Shown here piece after piece: positions 34,253 through 44,246 of a stretch of 64,000 bases of DNA; positions within the stretch are counted from its first letter, which is position 1, and every line of letters starts with the position of its first letter. The DNA comes from Caldilineaceae bacterium (GTDB lineage: Bacteria > Chloroflexota > Anaerolineae > Caldilineales > Caldilineaceae). The stretch covers positions 1-64,000 of the forward strand of contig JALSIX010000140.1 in the NCBI GenBank assembly GCA_026989655.1, written 5' to 3'. A program made the position numbers and the translations under genes. The notes beneath the pieces were generated by a model. The model was not told the origin of the DNA. It made no database searches and worked only from the letters and a program-made list of their open reading frames with translations.

Positions 34253-35715
34253 CGAGGATCTCCCCAGACCGTGGACAGGGCCTCCTTCTCCTGGAGCGCC
34301 AGGTAGGGTATCGGCCCTGGAAACGGATACCGGCCGTGGAAACAGGCGTTGCAGTACCCGTCCACGGCGCCCAAGGCCGCCATCATCCCCTGGATGGAGA
34401 GATAGGCCAGGGAATCCGCGCCGATGTGCTCCCGGATGGCTTCCAGGGAACGGTGGGCCGCGATGAGCTCCTCCTGGCGGGCCATGTCCACGCCCATGAA
34501 GCAGGGATAGCGGATGGGCGGACAGGCCACCCGAAGATGGACCTCCCGGGCTCCGGCCTCTCGGAGCATCTGGACCAAGGGCCCACTGGTGTTCCCCCGG
34601 ACGATGGAGTCGTCCACCAGGACCACCCGCTTGCCCCTGAGGTTGTCCGGCAGGGGGTTGAACTTCATGGCCACACCCATCCGGCGCAGGTGGTGGGTGG
34701 GCTGGATGAAGGTCCGCCCGATGTAGCGGCTCTTGATGAGCCCCTCGCTGTAGGGGATGCCGCTCTCCTGCGCGTACCCGATGGCATGGGGGGTCCCGGA
34801 ATCCGGCACGGGGACCACCATGTCCGCGTCGGCGGGGGCCTCCCGGGCCAGTTGGCGGCCCAGGGCCTGGCGCACCTGGTGGACCAGCCGCCCGTTCAGC
34901 ACGCTGTCCGGTCGGGCGAAGTAGATCTCCTCGAAGGTACAGAAGGCACGGGGATAGGGGGCCATTCCCTGTGCCTGGGTGCAGCCCTGGGCATCCACCC
35001 GGACCACCATGCCCGGCGCCACCTCCTGGACCATCCGGGCCCCGATGGCCCCGAAGGCACAGCTCTCGGAGGCCAGGACGAAGCCACGGTCCAGCGCACC
35101 CAGGGCCAAGGGCCGCAGTCCCCAGGGATCCCGGACACCGTAGATCGCTTCCTGGGTGAGGACCACCAGGGTGTACGCGCCCTGGAGCCGGGGCATGACC
35201 TCCTGGATGCGCTCCATCCAGCTCCCCCGGGCCCGGGCCAGCAGGTGGAGGATCAGCTCGCTGTCCGTGGATGTGGACAGCCCTACCCCCTGCTCCAGGA
35301 GCTCCCGGCGGAGCTGGGGCGCGTTGACCAGGTTGCCGTTGTGGGCAATGGCCAGAGGCCCGGCCAGGGTCTCCAGGATATAGGGCTGGGTGTTCCGCAG
35401 CCGGGGCGCGCCGGTGGTGGAATAGCGGGTGTGGCCAACGGCCAGATGGCCCCGGAGGTGGCTCAGGTTCTCCTCGTTGAAGACCTGGGACACCAACCCC
35501 AGGCCCTTGTGGATGTGGGCGATGGCGCCGTCACAGGTGACGATCCCCGCGCCCTCCTGGCCTCGATGCTGGAGCGCGTAGAGGGCAAAGTACGCGAGAC
35601 GGGCCGCGTCCTTTCCCGGGACGCAGAGCCCCAGCACGCCGCAGGCCTCTCGGGGCCCGTCCAGGGGCAGCCCCGAAGCATCGGCAGGCCCGGGGGCCTC
35701 CCAACGGTGTCCCAT
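34249..35715 (-). CDS. purF: Amidophosphoribosyltransferase
   Basis: A 488-residue enzyme for the first committed purine step (PRPP + glutamine to phosphoribosylamine). An N-terminal propeptide of 24 residues precedes the nucleophile Cys25 in EACGVLGL, as in the processed Bacillus-type enzymes. The glutaminase domain has YALQHRGQEGAGIV and TGAPRLRNTQP; the PRTase domain carries VVLVDDSIVRGNTS. Several C-terminal Cys (VACPPIRYPCF, NACF) may be the Fe-S ligands of that class. It is 5 bp after purE and overlaps purD. Confidence 0.97.
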   Translation of the reverse strand: MGHRWEAPGPADASGLPLDGPREACGVLGLCVPGKDAARLAYFALYALQHRGQEGAGIVTCDGAIAHIHKGLGLVSQVFNEENLSHLRGHLAVGHTRYSTTGAPRLRNTQPYILETLAGPLAIAHNGNLVNAPQLRRELLEQGVGLSTSTDSELILHLLARARGSWMERIQEVMPRLQGAYTLVVLTQEAIYGVRDPWGLRPLALGALDRGFVLASESCAFGAIGARMVQEVAPGMVVRVDAQGCTQAQGMAPYPRAFCTFEEIYFARPDSVLNGRLVHQVRQALGRQLAREAPADADMVVPVPDSGTPHAIGYAQESGIPYSEGLIKSRYIGRTFIQPTHHLRRMGVAMKFNPLPDNLRGKRVVLVDDSIVRGNTSGPLVQMLREAGAREVHLRVACPPIRYPCFMGVDMARQEELIAAHRSLEAIREHIGADSLAYLSIQGMMAALGAVDGYCNACFHGRYPFPGPIPYLALQEKEALSTVWGDPR

Positions 35716-35720
35716 AACAG

Positions 35721-36185
35721 CTACCCTCCCTCCAGCGCGCGGTCTGCCTGGAGCAGCCGTTGCCGTTCCGCCTCCTGGGCCGCGGCCACCTCCCGCTCGC
35801 GGCCCAGGATCTTGGCTGCCAGGAGGGCCGCGTTGGCCGGCTCCAGGACCACGGCCGGCGCCACCCCCGAGGGCATCCGCAGGCTGGAGAAGATGTCCGC
35901 GCCGGCAAAGGTGCTGCTGGGGGGCGGGCACGCGATGACCGGCGCGGTGGTCTGGGCGTCCACGAAGGCGCTGAGGGCATTGCTGCGGCCGGCCACGGTG
36001 ATGTAGACCCGGGGACCTCCCTGGGCCTCGTAGCGGCGGACCAGCTCCAGGACCCGTTCGGGCACCTTGTGGGCAGAGGCGATGTGGAGCTTGGGCCTCA
36101 GCCCGTAACGGGCCAGGGCCTCCACGATCCGGTCGACGAAGGGACGGTCCGAGGGAGAGCCCATGAGGATGATCACGGTGGACAT
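35721..36185 (-). CDS. purE: AIR carboxylase, class II type PurE
   Basis: A 154-residue PurE-fold protein. The motifs VIILMGSPSDRPFVDRI, SAHKVPERV, ITVAGRSNALSAFVDAQTT and SSLRMPSGVAP match class II AIR carboxylases (the animal PAICS type, WSSLRLPSGLG) better than the class I N5-CAIR mutases (YSIVQMPRG in E. coli). A class II enzyme carboxylates AIR directly with CO2, so no PurK is needed, and no purK gene is present in the window. It lies between purC and purF. Class assignment is from motif comparison by eye. Confidence 0.9.
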   Translation of the reverse strand: MSTVIILMGSPSDRPFVDRIVEALARYGLRPKLHIASAHKVPERVLELVRRYEAQGGPRVYITVAGRSNALSAFVDAQTTAPVIACPPPSSTFAGADIFSSLRMPSGVAPAVVLEPANAALLAAKILGREREVAAAQEAERQRLLQADRALEGG

Positions 36186-36231
36186 GGTCGGCACCTTGGG
36201 TGTGAGGATGGGGACGGTCGATCTCCGGAGC

Positions 36232-37233
36232 TCAGGCGGGCCGCCGGATGGACTGGAGCCAGGCCCGCAGATGGCCCTCCACCCGCGGGGGAACCGGGTA
36301 CTCGCCCGGCTGGAAGGGCCGGCCGGTGAGCATCTCGTAGACCTGGATATAGCGTTCCGCGGCCTGTTGGGCCAGGGCCTCGGGCAGGGGAAAGGGTTCC
36401 CCGTCGCCCCGGTAGCCCTGGGCAGCATAGTGGAGACGGATGAACTCCTTGTCGAAGTTCTCGGGCTCCAATCCCTGGGCCCGTCGCTCCTCGTAGGTGT
36501 CCGCGAGCCAGAACCGGCTGGAGTCCGGGGTGTGGATCTCGTCGATGAGCACGGGCTCCCCCTCCGGGGTCAGCCCGAACTCGTACTTGGTGTCCACCAG
36601 GATCAGCCCACTCCGCCGTGCCAGCTCCTGACCCCGACGGAAGAGGGCGAGGGCGGCCTGGCAGATCTGTTCCCAGAGCTGCGGCTCCACCAGCCCTCGC
36701 TCCACCACCTGGGCACGGGTCAGCCGCTCATCGTGGCCGCCCTGGGTGGCCTTGGTGGTGGGTGTGATGATGGGTTCGGGCAGGGGGTCGTTCTTCTGGA
36801 GCCCCTCGGGGAACACCATGCCGTAGATGACCCGCTCCCCCTGGCTGTAGCGATACCAGAGGGCAGTCCGGGTCACCCCGGTGATGTAGCCCCGGACGAT
36901 GACCTCCACCGGCAGCGGACGGCAGCGCCGGGCCACGGTCACGTTGGGGTCGGGCACCTCCAGAAGGTGGTTGTGGATGATGTCCTGGGTCTGCTCGAAC
37001 CAGAAGGCAGAGAGCTGGTTCAGCACCTGGCCCTTGTAGGGGACCGTGCCCAGGATCCGATCGAACGCGGACAGCCGGTCCGTGGCGACCAACACCAGAT
37101 AGTCGTCCACGGTGTAGATGTCCCGGACCTTACCCTGTTGTCGGGGACCCAGGAAGGGCAGCTCCACCCCGGTGAAAGGGTGGGCCAACCCCTGACGGAT
37201 GCGGTGGTGGGGGACGTGGGGAGATGGTGCCAT
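36232..37233 (-). CDS. purC: SAICAR synthetase
   Basis: A 333-residue phosphoribosylaminoimidazole-succinocarboxamide synthase of the longer type. Motifs: GKVRDIYTVDDYLVLVATDRLSAFD, VIVRGYITG and the C-terminal LVDTKYEFG and DEIHTPDSSRFW. ATG 37233 has GGAGG 7 nt upstream. Directly followed by purE, whose product makes its substrate. Confidence 0.96.
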   Translation of the reverse strand: MAPSPHVPHHRIRQGLAHPFTGVELPFLGPRQQGKVRDIYTVDDYLVLVATDRLSAFDRILGTVPYKGQVLNQLSAFWFEQTQDIIHNHLLEVPDPNVTVARRCRPLPVEVIVRGYITGVTRTALWYRYSQGERVIYGMVFPEGLQKNDPLPEPIITPTTKATQGGHDERLTRAQVVERGLVEPQLWEQICQAALALFRRGQELARRSGLILVDTKYEFGLTPEGEPVLIDEIHTPDSSRFWLADTYEERRAQGLEPENFDKEFIRLHYAAQGYRGDGEPFPLPEALAQQAAERYIQVYEMLTGRPFQPGEYPVPPRVEGHLRAWLQSIRRPA

Positions 37234-37259
37234 GGGATCGCCTCCGGATCGGGGTCGGT

Positions 37260-38051
37260 TCAGGGATGAAGCATCCATTCGAACAGCCGCAGACCCAGGC
37301 CACGGCCGTCTCGCAGCGGGTTCTGGAGCGGAACCACGTGGTCCTCGGGGTGGGGCATGAGGCCCACCACGTTGCCCTGCCGGTTGCAGAGGCCCGCGAT
37401 GTCCGCGACGGAGCCGTTGGGGTTCAGGGGATAGCGCCCCCGGGCCGGCTGCCCCACCGAGTCCACATAGCGGAAGAGCACGTGGCCGCCTGCCTCCAGC
37501 GCGGCCAAAGTCCCTGGATCCACGACCTGGAAGTTCCCCTCGCCGTGGGCCACGGGACAGAAGAGAGGCGCCTCCATCTTCCGGGAGAGGGGAGCCCGGC
37601 AGTTCGGGTCCAGGGCCAGATGGACCCATCGACACTCGAAACGCCCCGAGGCATTGGGGGCCAGGGTGACGCGTCGGGTGTCCGGGCCCCAGGCAGGCGC
37701 CCCCTCCGCGTCCGAAAGTCTCCCGGGAAGCAGGCCAAGTTTCACCAGGGCCTGAAAGCCGTTGCAGATCCCCAACACCCGGCCTCCGCGCTCCACGAAG
37801 GCCTGCAGCTCTTCCTGGAAGAAGGCCCACAGGTCCAGGGCCAGGCGGGTGCCCGCGCCCAGGGCATCCCCGTAGGTGAAGCCCCCGGGCAGAAGGAGCA
37901 GATCGTAGTCCCGCAGACGGCGCTCGCCCCCGCGTAGCTGACGAATGTGGACGATCTCGGGGACACCGCCGGCCAGCTCACAGGCCCAGGCGGCCTCGCG
38001 GTCCCGGTTGGTCCCTGGGGCATGGAGGATGAGCACGGAAGGTCGGGCCAT
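37260..38051 (-). CDS. purQ: FGAM synthase glutaminase subunit
   Basis: A 263-residue class I glutamine amidotransferase supplying ammonia to PurL. The nucleophile elbow is GICNGFQAL, the oxyanion region is [16 protein letters not shown], and the catalytic His/Glu are in [10 protein letters not shown]. It sits between purL and purC, 26 bp before purC. Confidence 0.96.
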   Translation of the reverse strand: MARPSVLILHAPGTNRDREAAWACELAGGVPEIVHIRQLRGGERRLRDYDLLLLPGGFTYGDALGAGTRLALDLWAFFQEELQAFVERGGRVLGICNGFQALVKLGLLPGRLSDAEGAPAWGPDTRRVTLAPNASGRFECRWVHLALDPNCRAPLSRKMEAPLFCPVAHGEGNFQVVDPGTLAALEAGGHVLFRYVDSVGQPARGRYPLNPNGSVADIAGLCNRQGNVVGLMPHPEDHVVPLQNPLRDGRGLGLRLFEWMLHP

Positions 38052-38132
38052 GGCTACATACCGATGCCAGATCCAAGGCGGACAAAGGGTTGGCGGTCCG
38101 ATCGGGCGCTCCATGGAACTCGGACTGGGACG

Positions 38133-41042
38133 TCACGTGGGGGCCGGGTCGGCTCCCTGGGCCGGGCCCTGCCAGGTGCGGACCAAGGTCTCCACGGGCA
38201 GGTCGATCAGCCCGCGGACGCCATGGACGATCTCCAGGCGCCCGCGGTCGGTGACCTGGCCCAGCCGACAGAGGGGCTGGTCCCCGAAATGGGCCTCCAC
38301 CTGGGCCGCATCTTCCGGCGCGACCTCCAGGAGCAGACGTCCGTTGCTCTCCGCGAAGAGCCCATGGACCAGGGCCAGGGGCTCGGGGGCCGTCTCCTGC
38401 AGGGCGGCCAGGTCCACCCAGGCCCCCAGCCGGCCGGCCAGACACATCTCCGCCAGGGCCACGGCCAGCCCGCCCTCGCTCAGGTCGTGGCAGGCCTGCA
38501 CCCAGCCCTCCTGGATGGCCCGGTGGAGGGCCCGATACCGAGCTCGAGGGGCCGCGGGCATCCGGGGCGGCGTTCCGCCGGGATGGCCCCGCACGTGGTG
38601 GAGCAGGGAACCCCCCAGCTCGGGGCGGGTTTCCCCCAACAGATAGAGCCAGTTGCCCGGCCGTTTCAACGGGCTGGTGCAGGTCCGGGCCATGTCCCAG
38701 ACCAGGCCAATGGCCGAGATGAGAAGGGTGCCCGGGATGGGACGGCCGTTGAACTCGTTGTAGAGGCTGTCCTTCCCGGAGATGAAGGGCGTTCCATAGG
38801 CCAGGGCCGCGTCGTGACATCCCTGGCAGGCCCGGACCAGCCCGCCCAGCCGGTCGGGAAGGGTCGGGTTGCCCCAACAGAAATTGTCCAGCAGGGCCAG
38901 CCGCTCCGGATCCCCGCCCACGGCCACCGCGTTGCGCACGGCCTCGTCCACCGCGGCCACGGCCATGGCATAGGGATCCAGCAGGCCGATCAGGGGCTGG
39001 ATCCCCACGCTGAGGACGATGGCCCGAGGGTGGTCCCAGGTCTCCAGGGGCTTGAGCACCGCGGCATCGGAGGGCCCATCCAGGGCCGGGCCTTCCAGGG
39101 GGCGTACCAGGGTGCCGCCTCGGACCTCGTGGTCGTAGGTCCGGACGATGGCCTCCTTGCTGGCTACCGTGGGGTGGCCCAGGAGCTCCAGGAGGGTGGC
39201 CTCCCAGTCCATCTCCGGCTGCCGGGCCGCGATGTCCGGCTGTGGGGTGGGATCCCGGTAGACGGCCTCCATCCGACGGCGGGGCCGCCCCCGATGGAGG
39301 AAGGCCATGGGCAGTTGGGCCACCGCCTGGCCGCCGTAGCGCACCCGCAGCCACCCATCTCCGGTGAAGGTGCCCAGGTCCTGGGCCTCCACGCCCCACA
39401 GCCTGGCCAGGGCCTGCAGGCGTTCCAGGTGTTCCGGTGGCACGGCCATCACCATGCGCTCCTGGGCTTCGGAGAGCCAGATCTCCCAGGGAGTCAGGCC
39501 GGGGTACTTCAGGGGCACCCGTTGGAGCTCCACCTCCACCCCCAGCGCCGCGCCCATCTCGCCGATGGCCGAGGAGAGCCCCCCGGCCCCACAGTCGGTG
39601 ATGGCCGTGTAGAGCCCCTCGTCCCGGGCCGCCTCCACCAGCTCCACGAGTCCCTTCTCGGTGATGGGATCGCCGATCTGGACCGCGCTGCCGGCCTGTT
39701 CGCCGGTCTCGTGGGTCAGCTCTCCGGAGGAGAAGGTCGCGCCGTGGATGCCGTCCCGGCCGGTGCGTCCACCGACCACCACGATCCGATCGCCTGGCCG
39801 GGGGCAGGTGGGATGGGCTCCCCGGGGCAGGAGCCCCACCGCGCCGCAGTAGACCAGGGGATTGGCGGTGTAGCCCGGATGGTAGACCACGGCACCGTTC
39901 ACCGTGGGTAGCCCCAATTTGTTGCCGTAGTCGCCGATACCGGCCACCACCCCCTCCGCGATCCGCTGGGGATGGAGCACCCCCTCGGGCAGCTCGGTGT
40001 AGGGCAGGTCCTGGGGACCAAAGCAGAGGACATCGGTGCAGGCGATGGGCCGGGCCGAGACCCCCAGGATATCCCGCACCACGCCGCCGATGCCGGTGTT
40101 CGCGCCGCCGAAGGGCTCCAGCGCGGAGGGGTGGTTGTGGGTCTCCACCTTGAAGGCCAGGTCGTATCGGTCGTCGAACGCGATGATGCCCGCGTTGTCC
40201 ACGAAGGCCGAACGGAGCCACTCCGGGGCCAGGCTCTCCGTGGCCGTCTGGATGTACCGCTTCAGAAGGCCATCGATGCACTCCTGGCGCCGGATGGAAC
40301 CGTCTGCGGCCAGCCAGGTGAACCGGATCTCCGCCCGAAAGGTCTTGTGGGCACAGTGTTCCGACCAGGTCTGGGCCAGGGTCTCCAGCTCCACATCGGT
40401 GGGATCCCGTCCCTCTGCCCGGTAGAAGCCCTGGATGGCCTCCATCTCGTCCCGATCCAGGGCCAGGAGACGCTCCCGGCTCATCTGGACCAGGGCCTCC
40501 GGGGCCAATCGCCGGAGAGGAAGGATCTCCACCCGAGGGTTCGCCTGGGCTTCCACGCCAAAATGGGGACGGATGGGGCCCAGGGTGTAGTGTTCGATGG
40601 TCTCGTTGCAGAGGAGCCGACGGGCCAGTCGATGCAGCTCCGCAGGAGAGAGTCGGCCGGTGAGCTCGTAGCGGAGAGCCGTGGCCACCCGACAGGGGGG
40701 CAGCCCCAGCTCCACCAGACCCCGCTCCAGCTCCTGGGCGACCACGTTGGTCACCCCAGGCCGCAGGGCCACCTCGATGACGTGTGTGTCGTCCGGGCCT
40801 CCTGGAGCAGGCCCCGGGGGCCCTGGGTCCCGGTCCAGCCAGTGGGCCTCCTGGGTCACCGGATCCGCCAAAAGAAAGGCACAGAGCGTTCGGAGATGCT
40901 CTGCGCCTGGGTGCAGGGACAGGAAGTACACCTGGACGGTGCGCACGCCCGTCAACCCCTGGATGCCGAGCCGACGGGCGTTGTGGAGAATCGTGCGGTC
41001 GTTCGTCGCCTGGCGGGGAACGACCTGGATGCGGACCGCCAT
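38133..41042 (-). CDS. purL: FGAM synthase, large subunit with N-terminal PurS-like region
   Basis: A 969-residue enzyme, about 230 residues longer than the small PurL (about 740). The extra N-terminus (to about residue 190) contains two segments resembling PurS ([11 protein letters not shown] and [26 protein letters not shown]), so the small PurS subunit is probably fused here; no separate purS is in the window. The PurL part has [31 protein letters not shown] and the C-terminal [13 protein letters not shown] 41042 is chosen; a longer frame to 41129 would start inside the leader. ATP-dependent conversion of FGAR to FGAM needs purQ-made ammonia. Confidence 0.93.
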   Translation of the reverse strand: MAVRIQVVPRQATNDRTILHNARRLGIQGLTGVRTVQVYFLSLHPGAEHLRTLCAFLLADPVTQEAHWLDRDPGPPGPAPGGPDDTHVIEVALRPGVTNVVAQELERGLVELGLPPCRVATALRYELTGRLSPAELHRLARRLLCNETIEHYTLGPIRPHFGVEAQANPRVEILPLRRLAPEALVQMSRERLLALDRDEMEAIQGFYRAEGRDPTDVELETLAQTWSEHCAHKTFRAEIRFTWLAADGSIRRQECIDGLLKRYIQTATESLAPEWLRSAFVDNAGIIAFDDRYDLAFKVETHNHPSALEPFGGANTGIGGVVRDILGVSARPIACTDVLCFGPQDLPYTELPEGVLHPQRIAEGVVAGIGDYGNKLGLPTVNGAVVYHPGYTANPLVYCGAVGLLPRGAHPTCPRPGDRIVVVGGRTGRDGIHGATFSSGELTHETGEQAGSAVQIGDPITEKGLVELVEAARDEGLYTAITDCGAGGLSSAIGEMGAALGVEVELQRVPLKYPGLTPWEIWLSEAQERMVMAVPPEHLERLQALARLWGVEAQDLGTFTGDGWLRVRYGGQAVAQLPMAFLHRGRPRRRMEAVYRDPTPQPDIAARQPEMDWEATLLELLGHPTVASKEAIVRTYDHEVRGGTLVRPLEGPALDGPSDAAVLKPLETWDHPRAIVLSVGIQPLIGLLDPYAMAVAAVDEAVRNAVAVGGDPERLALLDNFCWGNPTLPDRLGGLVRACQGCHDAALAYGTPFISGKDSLYNEFNGRPIPGTLLISAIGLVWDMARTCTSPLKRPGNWLYLLGETRPELGGSLLHHVRGHPGGTPPRMPAAPRARYRALHRAIQEGWVQACHDLSEGGLAVALAEMCLAGRLGAWVDLAALQETAPEPLALVHGLFAESNGRLLLEVAPEDAAQVEAHFGDQPLCRLGQVTDRGRLEIVHGVRGLIDLPVETLVRTWQGPAQGADPAPT

Positions 41043-41138
41043 CTCTGTGTGGGGGTGGGTGCCGGCTTGTCCGCCATCGGCCACCGAGTGCCGATCACGG
41101 CTCCGTCCGGCAGCGGATTTGTCTGACAACTGGCGATC

Positions 41139-41175
41139 GAAAGCAAAAGACCCACGGCCAGCAGGCCGGGGTCTT
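41139..41175 (-). terminator. Terminator-like hairpin in the pur leader (possible attenuator)
   Basis: On the minus strand AAGACCC-CGGCC pairs with GGCCG-T-GGGTCTT (loop TGCT), directly followed by TTTTGCTTT. It lies between the promoter at 41214-41242 and purL, so transcripts from that promoter must pass it; read-through could be regulated. It could instead end transcription from the aldolase gene upstream. Confidence 0.55.
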
Positions 41176-41213
41176 CCTTGCCTTCCTGGGACGTCTCCAT
41201 CGGCGTCGGGCCC

Positions 41214-41242
41214 AGTATATCAGGGTCCGCGGATGGAGGCAA
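41214..41242 (-). promoter_or_regulatory. Promoter of the purine operon
   Basis: Minus strand TTGCCT (41237-41242), a 17-nt spacer and TATACT (41214-41219), with TGA just before it forming an extended -10 (TGnTATACT). Expected leader to purL is about 165 nt. Confidence 0.6.
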
Positions 41243-41345
41243 ATAGCGCACCCCCTGGACTCCCGGGCCGTCCACTCCGCCCTTGCGCCTCTGTTCCTCG
41301 CCCCGCCGTAGGGGACGATCCCCCCCACGCTCCCCCGCATCCCGG

Positions 41346-42098
41346 TCACGGGGAGGGCTCCACCCCGCACTCTTCGCAGATCTCCTCCCATTGGCCGGGC
41401 CGGAGAAGCCCCTTCTCCCGGCGCCACTCCAGCAGCCGGCGTACCTCCGAGGCCGCCAGGGGGGTGGGGCGGCCCAGCTCGTGGATGGCCTTGGTGATCT
41501 GGGCGATCTGTTCCACCTTCTCCAGGCGCAGGTAGGCCTCCAGAGGCGAGATGCCCACCGTCACCGAACCGTGGCGGCGCAGGACCAGGGCGTCGTACCG
41601 TTGGATGGGCTCCCGGATCACTGCGGCCCCGGCCGCGCTGGCCGGGGTCGCGTACTCGGTGTAGGGAACGCGTCCCAGGGCCAGGATGGCATCCGGGATC
41701 AGACAACCTCCGATGGGGATGTCCAGGACGCTCAGGGCAATGGCCGTGGGCGGGTGTGCGTGGACCACGGCCCGGATCTCTGGGCGTTGGCGGTAGGCCT
41801 CCAGGTGGAGGAGGATCTCGCTGCTGGGACGCAGGCCTGGCCCGGCCTCCAGGGGACGGCCCTCCATATCGACGATCACCAGGTGTTCCGGCTGGAGGAT
41901 CCCCTTGCTGTAGCCCGAGGGGGTGCAGAGGATCCGGCCCTCGTCCAGGCGGGCGCTGATGTTGCCGTCGTTGGCGGCCACAAAGCCCCGCTGCCACACC
42001 ATGTGGCAGACCTGGATCACCTGGGCGCGGATCTCCGCCTCGGTCTGGGGGAGCGGGGGCCCCACATCGGGCTCGTAGCGGATGGGCGGGCTGTCCAT
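41346..42098 (-). CDS. Class II aldolase/adducin family protein
   Basis: A 250-residue L-fuculose-phosphate-aldolase-type protein: FVAANDGNISARL at the N-terminal zinc site region, CTPSGYSKG, SSEILLHLEAYRQ with the catalytic Glu, and zinc His in VVHAHPPTAIAL, with a third in RRHGSVTVG. Such enzymes cleave or isomerise sugar phosphates such as fuculose-1-P or methylthioribulose-1-P. It starts 5 nt after the rnhB stop. The sugar substrate is not decidable. Confidence 0.85.
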   Translation of the reverse strand: MDSPPIRYEPDVGPPLPQTEAEIRAQVIQVCHMVWQRGFVAANDGNISARLDEGRILCTPSGYSKGILQPEHLVIVDMEGRPLEAGPGLRPSSEILLHLEAYRQRPEIRAVVHAHPPTAIALSVLDIPIGGCLIPDAILALGRVPYTEYATPASAAGAAVIREPIQRYDALVLRRHGSVTVGISPLEAYLRLEKVEQIAQITKAIHELGRPTPLAASEVRRLLEWRREKGLLRPGQWEEICEECGVEPSP

Positions 42099-42103
42099 GG
42101 CGT

Positions 42104-42793
42104 TCACTCCGGGCGTGGGGGAGATCCGGGGACATCGAACAGGCTCATCTGGGCAGCCACCGGGGCAAAGCCGCGGCGGTGGACCGGGCTTGGGCCGTGG
42201 GTCTCCAAAGCGGCTCGATGGGCCCGGGTGGCGTATCCCTTGTGTCGGGCAAAGCCGTACTGGGGAAACTCCCGATGGAGCTCCACCATCCACCGGTCCC
42301 GGTGGACCTTGGCCAGGATGGATGCGGACGCGATGGAGAGGACCTGACGATCCCCCCGAACAAAGCTCTCCTGGGGCACGGCGAGCTGCTCCAGCCGCAC
42401 CCAGTCCAGGAGCACGTAGTCGGCCGGAGGTCGCAGGGCCTGGATGGCCCGGGCCATGGCCATCCGGGTGGCCGGGGCAATGCCCCAGCGGTCGATCTCC
42501 CGAGGCGAAGCGGAGGCCACAGCCCAGGCCAGGGCTGCCCGCTGGATGGCCTGGGCCAGGTCCTCGCGGACGGGCGGTGTCAACAGCTTGCTGTCCTGCA
42601 CCTGGTTCCAGGGAGGGGTTCCTGCGTGGACGCGGGGGGGCAGGATCACCGCGGCGGCCACCACAGGCCCGGCCAGGGCGCCCCGGCCGGCCTCGTCCAC
42701 ACCTGCCACCCGGGAATACCCCGCCTGCCACATCCTCTTCTCTTGTTCCAGGTGGGGATATGCGGGGTCCATGGGCCACCGTCCCTCATCCAT
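42104..42793 (-). CDS. rnhB: Ribonuclease HII
   Basis: A 229-residue RNase HII that removes ribonucleotides from RNA-DNA hybrids. Catalytic acidic residues appear in AGVDEAGRGALAGPVVAAAV and in YVLLDWVRLE, with SIASASILAKVHRD and FPQYGFARHKGYATRAH following. The ATG at 42793 is used; ATG 42772 is an alternative. It lies between rplS and the aldolase gene, after the rplS terminator. Confidence 0.93.
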   Translation of the reverse strand: MDEGRWPMDPAYPHLEQEKRMWQAGYSRVAGVDEAGRGALAGPVVAAAVILPPRVHAGTPPWNQVQDSKLLTPPVREDLAQAIQRAALAWAVASASPREIDRWGIAPATRMAMARAIQALRPPADYVLLDWVRLEQLAVPQESFVRGDRQVLSIASASILAKVHRDRWMVELHREFPQYGFARHKGYATRAHRAALETHGPSPVHRRGFAPVAAQMSLFDVPGSPPRPE

Positions 42794-42821
42794 GGCTCGG
42801 AACCATCCTGGCTTCGGATAA

Positions 42822-42855
42822 GGATAAAGAAAGCACCGACAGCGGCCGGTGCTTC
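42822..42855 (-). terminator. Terminator after rplS
   Basis: Minus strand AAGCACCG (42847-42854) pairs with CGGTGCTT (42831-42838), then TTTCTTTATCC. It lies 29 bp past the rplS stop. As rnhB starts right behind it, rnhB needs either read-through or its own promoter. Confidence 0.6.
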
Positions 42856-42883
42856 CCTGGAGTCCTCGGTTGGGGTACCCTTC

Positions 42884-43246
42884 CTAGCGCTTGACGACGC
42901 GCCTTTCCTTCAGGCGGGCCGCCTTGCCCTGCCGCTCCCGCAGGTAGTAGAGCTTGGCCCGGCGCACCTTGGCCTTCCGCAGCACCTCCACCTTCTCCAC
43001 CGTCTTGGAGTAGAGGGGAAAGGTCCGCTCCACCCCCACCCCATCGGCGCCGGTGCGGCGCACGGTGTAGCTGGCGCCCGCGGTCCTCCCGCCCCGGATC
43101 GCGATCACCACGCCCTGGAAGACCTGGATACGCTCATTGCGGCCCTCCCGAATGCGCTGGTGTACCCGGACCGTGTCGCCAGGCTCCAGCTCCGGGACAT
43201 TGGGGTTGCGTTCCGGTATCAGCGAGTTCATCAGTGCGTTCGTCAT
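42884..43246 (-). CDS. rplS: Ribosomal protein L19
   Basis: A 120-residue L19: [28 protein letters not shown] and the conserved [34 protein letters not shown], trimmed here to its start and end. It sits at the 30S-50S interface. AGGTGG lies upstream of the ATG. It is expressed from its own promoter with a leader of about 115 nt. Confidence 0.98.
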   Translation of the reverse strand: MTNALMNSLIPERNPNVPELEPGDTVRVHQRIREGRNERIQVFQGVVIAIRGGRTAGASYTVRRTGADGVGVERTFPLYSKTVEKVEVLRKAKVRRAKLYYLRERQGKAARLKERRVVKR

Positions 43247-43367
43247 GGTCCACCACCTGTGATTCCCCCTGGGGATCGGAGGGTCCACGCGCCGAGCCCG
43301 CTCCGTCCACGGATATCCTTCCGCCGCGACAAACCTCGGTCGCCACAGACCGTTGTCACAAAACACA

Positions 43368-43397
43368 AGCATAACACATCCCTGGAGGAGAGGGCAA
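43368..43397 (-). promoter_or_regulatory. rplS promoter
   Basis: Minus strand TTGCCC (43392-43397), an 18-nt spacer and TATGCT (43368-43373). The leader to rplS is about 115 nt and contains a small GC hairpin; I cannot match it to a named leader RNA. Confidence 0.5.
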
Positions 43398-43457
43398 ATT
43401 GGGTCCCCGGCCTGGATACGGTCGCTCGACTCGGTCCCCTGCTCTGCCATCGGGAGT

Positions 43458-44246
43458 TCAGGGGACCGGGAAGGCCACCACAATGACCCGGTGGCTGTTG
43501 TCGTCCTCCGGCCAGCAGCTCACCAGGGTGAGGCGCTCCTCGCCGAACGGCTGGATCCAGCGGGCATTGGCCCGCCGCTGTTCCGGAGGCGCGTCCCTTT
43601 CGGGCAGGATCATCACCTGATCCACCCGGTACCGGTAGGACCGGTTTCCCACCCACACCGTGATCTCATCGCCGGGCTCCAGGGTGTAGAGCTTGCGGAA
43701 GACCGCGCCCTTGATGTTGTTGTGGCCGCTGAGGACGATGTTCTCCCCCTGGCCGGGGAGCGCGCTGTTCTTGTGCCAGCCCACCGCGTAGTCCGCCACC
43801 TCCCACACGCTCACCACCTGGCCGTCGGCCAATCGCACCGCGCGCCAGCCCACGGGGATCACCGGAGAATCCACCCGGATCGCGGGGATCTCCACCCGGG
43901 TGGGCGCCTGGGGCGCTGAACCGTCCAGGGAGGGGTTCAAAGGGGGAGCCGCGGCCACGGAGATCGCGTCCTGGCCCGCGGGGAGGACCGCCGGGGGCGG
44001 CCCGGCCTCGGGCAGGGGTTCGCTGGCCCCCCGGTCGTTGGAGGCCGAGAGGGGCCCAGGGGTGGGTGCATCCAGGAGTTGGGCCCCCGGGGGCAGCTCC
44101 ACGCTCACCTGAGGCTGTTGTCCTCCCGCATCCACCTGGGTACAGCCCGTCAACAGCAACAGGGCCACCCAGAGCCCGAGGATCCGGCCGCAGAGGAGGC
44201 CGCCCCTCACCGGGAAACCCTTCCGCCATGGTCCGGATGCCCTCAT
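43458..44246 (-). CDS. Sortase with lipoprotein-like signal
   Basis: A 262-residue sortase. Residues 1-35 are a signal ending in LLLTGC (Cys35), a lipobox; a Pro/Ala/Ser linker follows to about residue 110. The sortase domain carries the catalytic His in VLSGHNN, the Cys in LTLVSCWP (Cys244) and the Arg in SHRVIVV (Arg253). Sortases cleave a sorting signal and attach proteins to the cell envelope or to each other. No obvious substrate with a sorting motif is in the window. It overlaps the acyltransferase stop by 4 nt. Confidence 0.88.
   Translation of the reverse strand: MRASGPWRKGFPVRGGLLCGRILGLWVALLLLTGCTQVDAGGQQPQVSVELPPGAQLLDAPTPGPLSASNDRGASEPLPEAGPPPAVLPAGQDAISVAAAPPLNPSLDGSAPQAPTRVEIPAIRVDSPVIPVGWRAVRLADGQVVSVWEVADYAVGWHKNSALPGQGENIVLSGHNNIKGAVFRKLYTLEPGDEITVWVGNRSYRYRVDQVMILPERDAPPEQRRANARWIQPFGEERLTLVSCWPEDDNSHRVIVVAFPVP

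Larger units (their letters stand above)
41043..41345. other. purL leader / intergenic region
   Basis: This 303-bp gap holds the pur promoter and an intrinsic-terminator-like hairpin between promoter and purL, plus an 11-bp inverted repeat TTGTCTGACAA at 41119-41129. No gene or RNA family is recognised. Confidence 0.5.
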
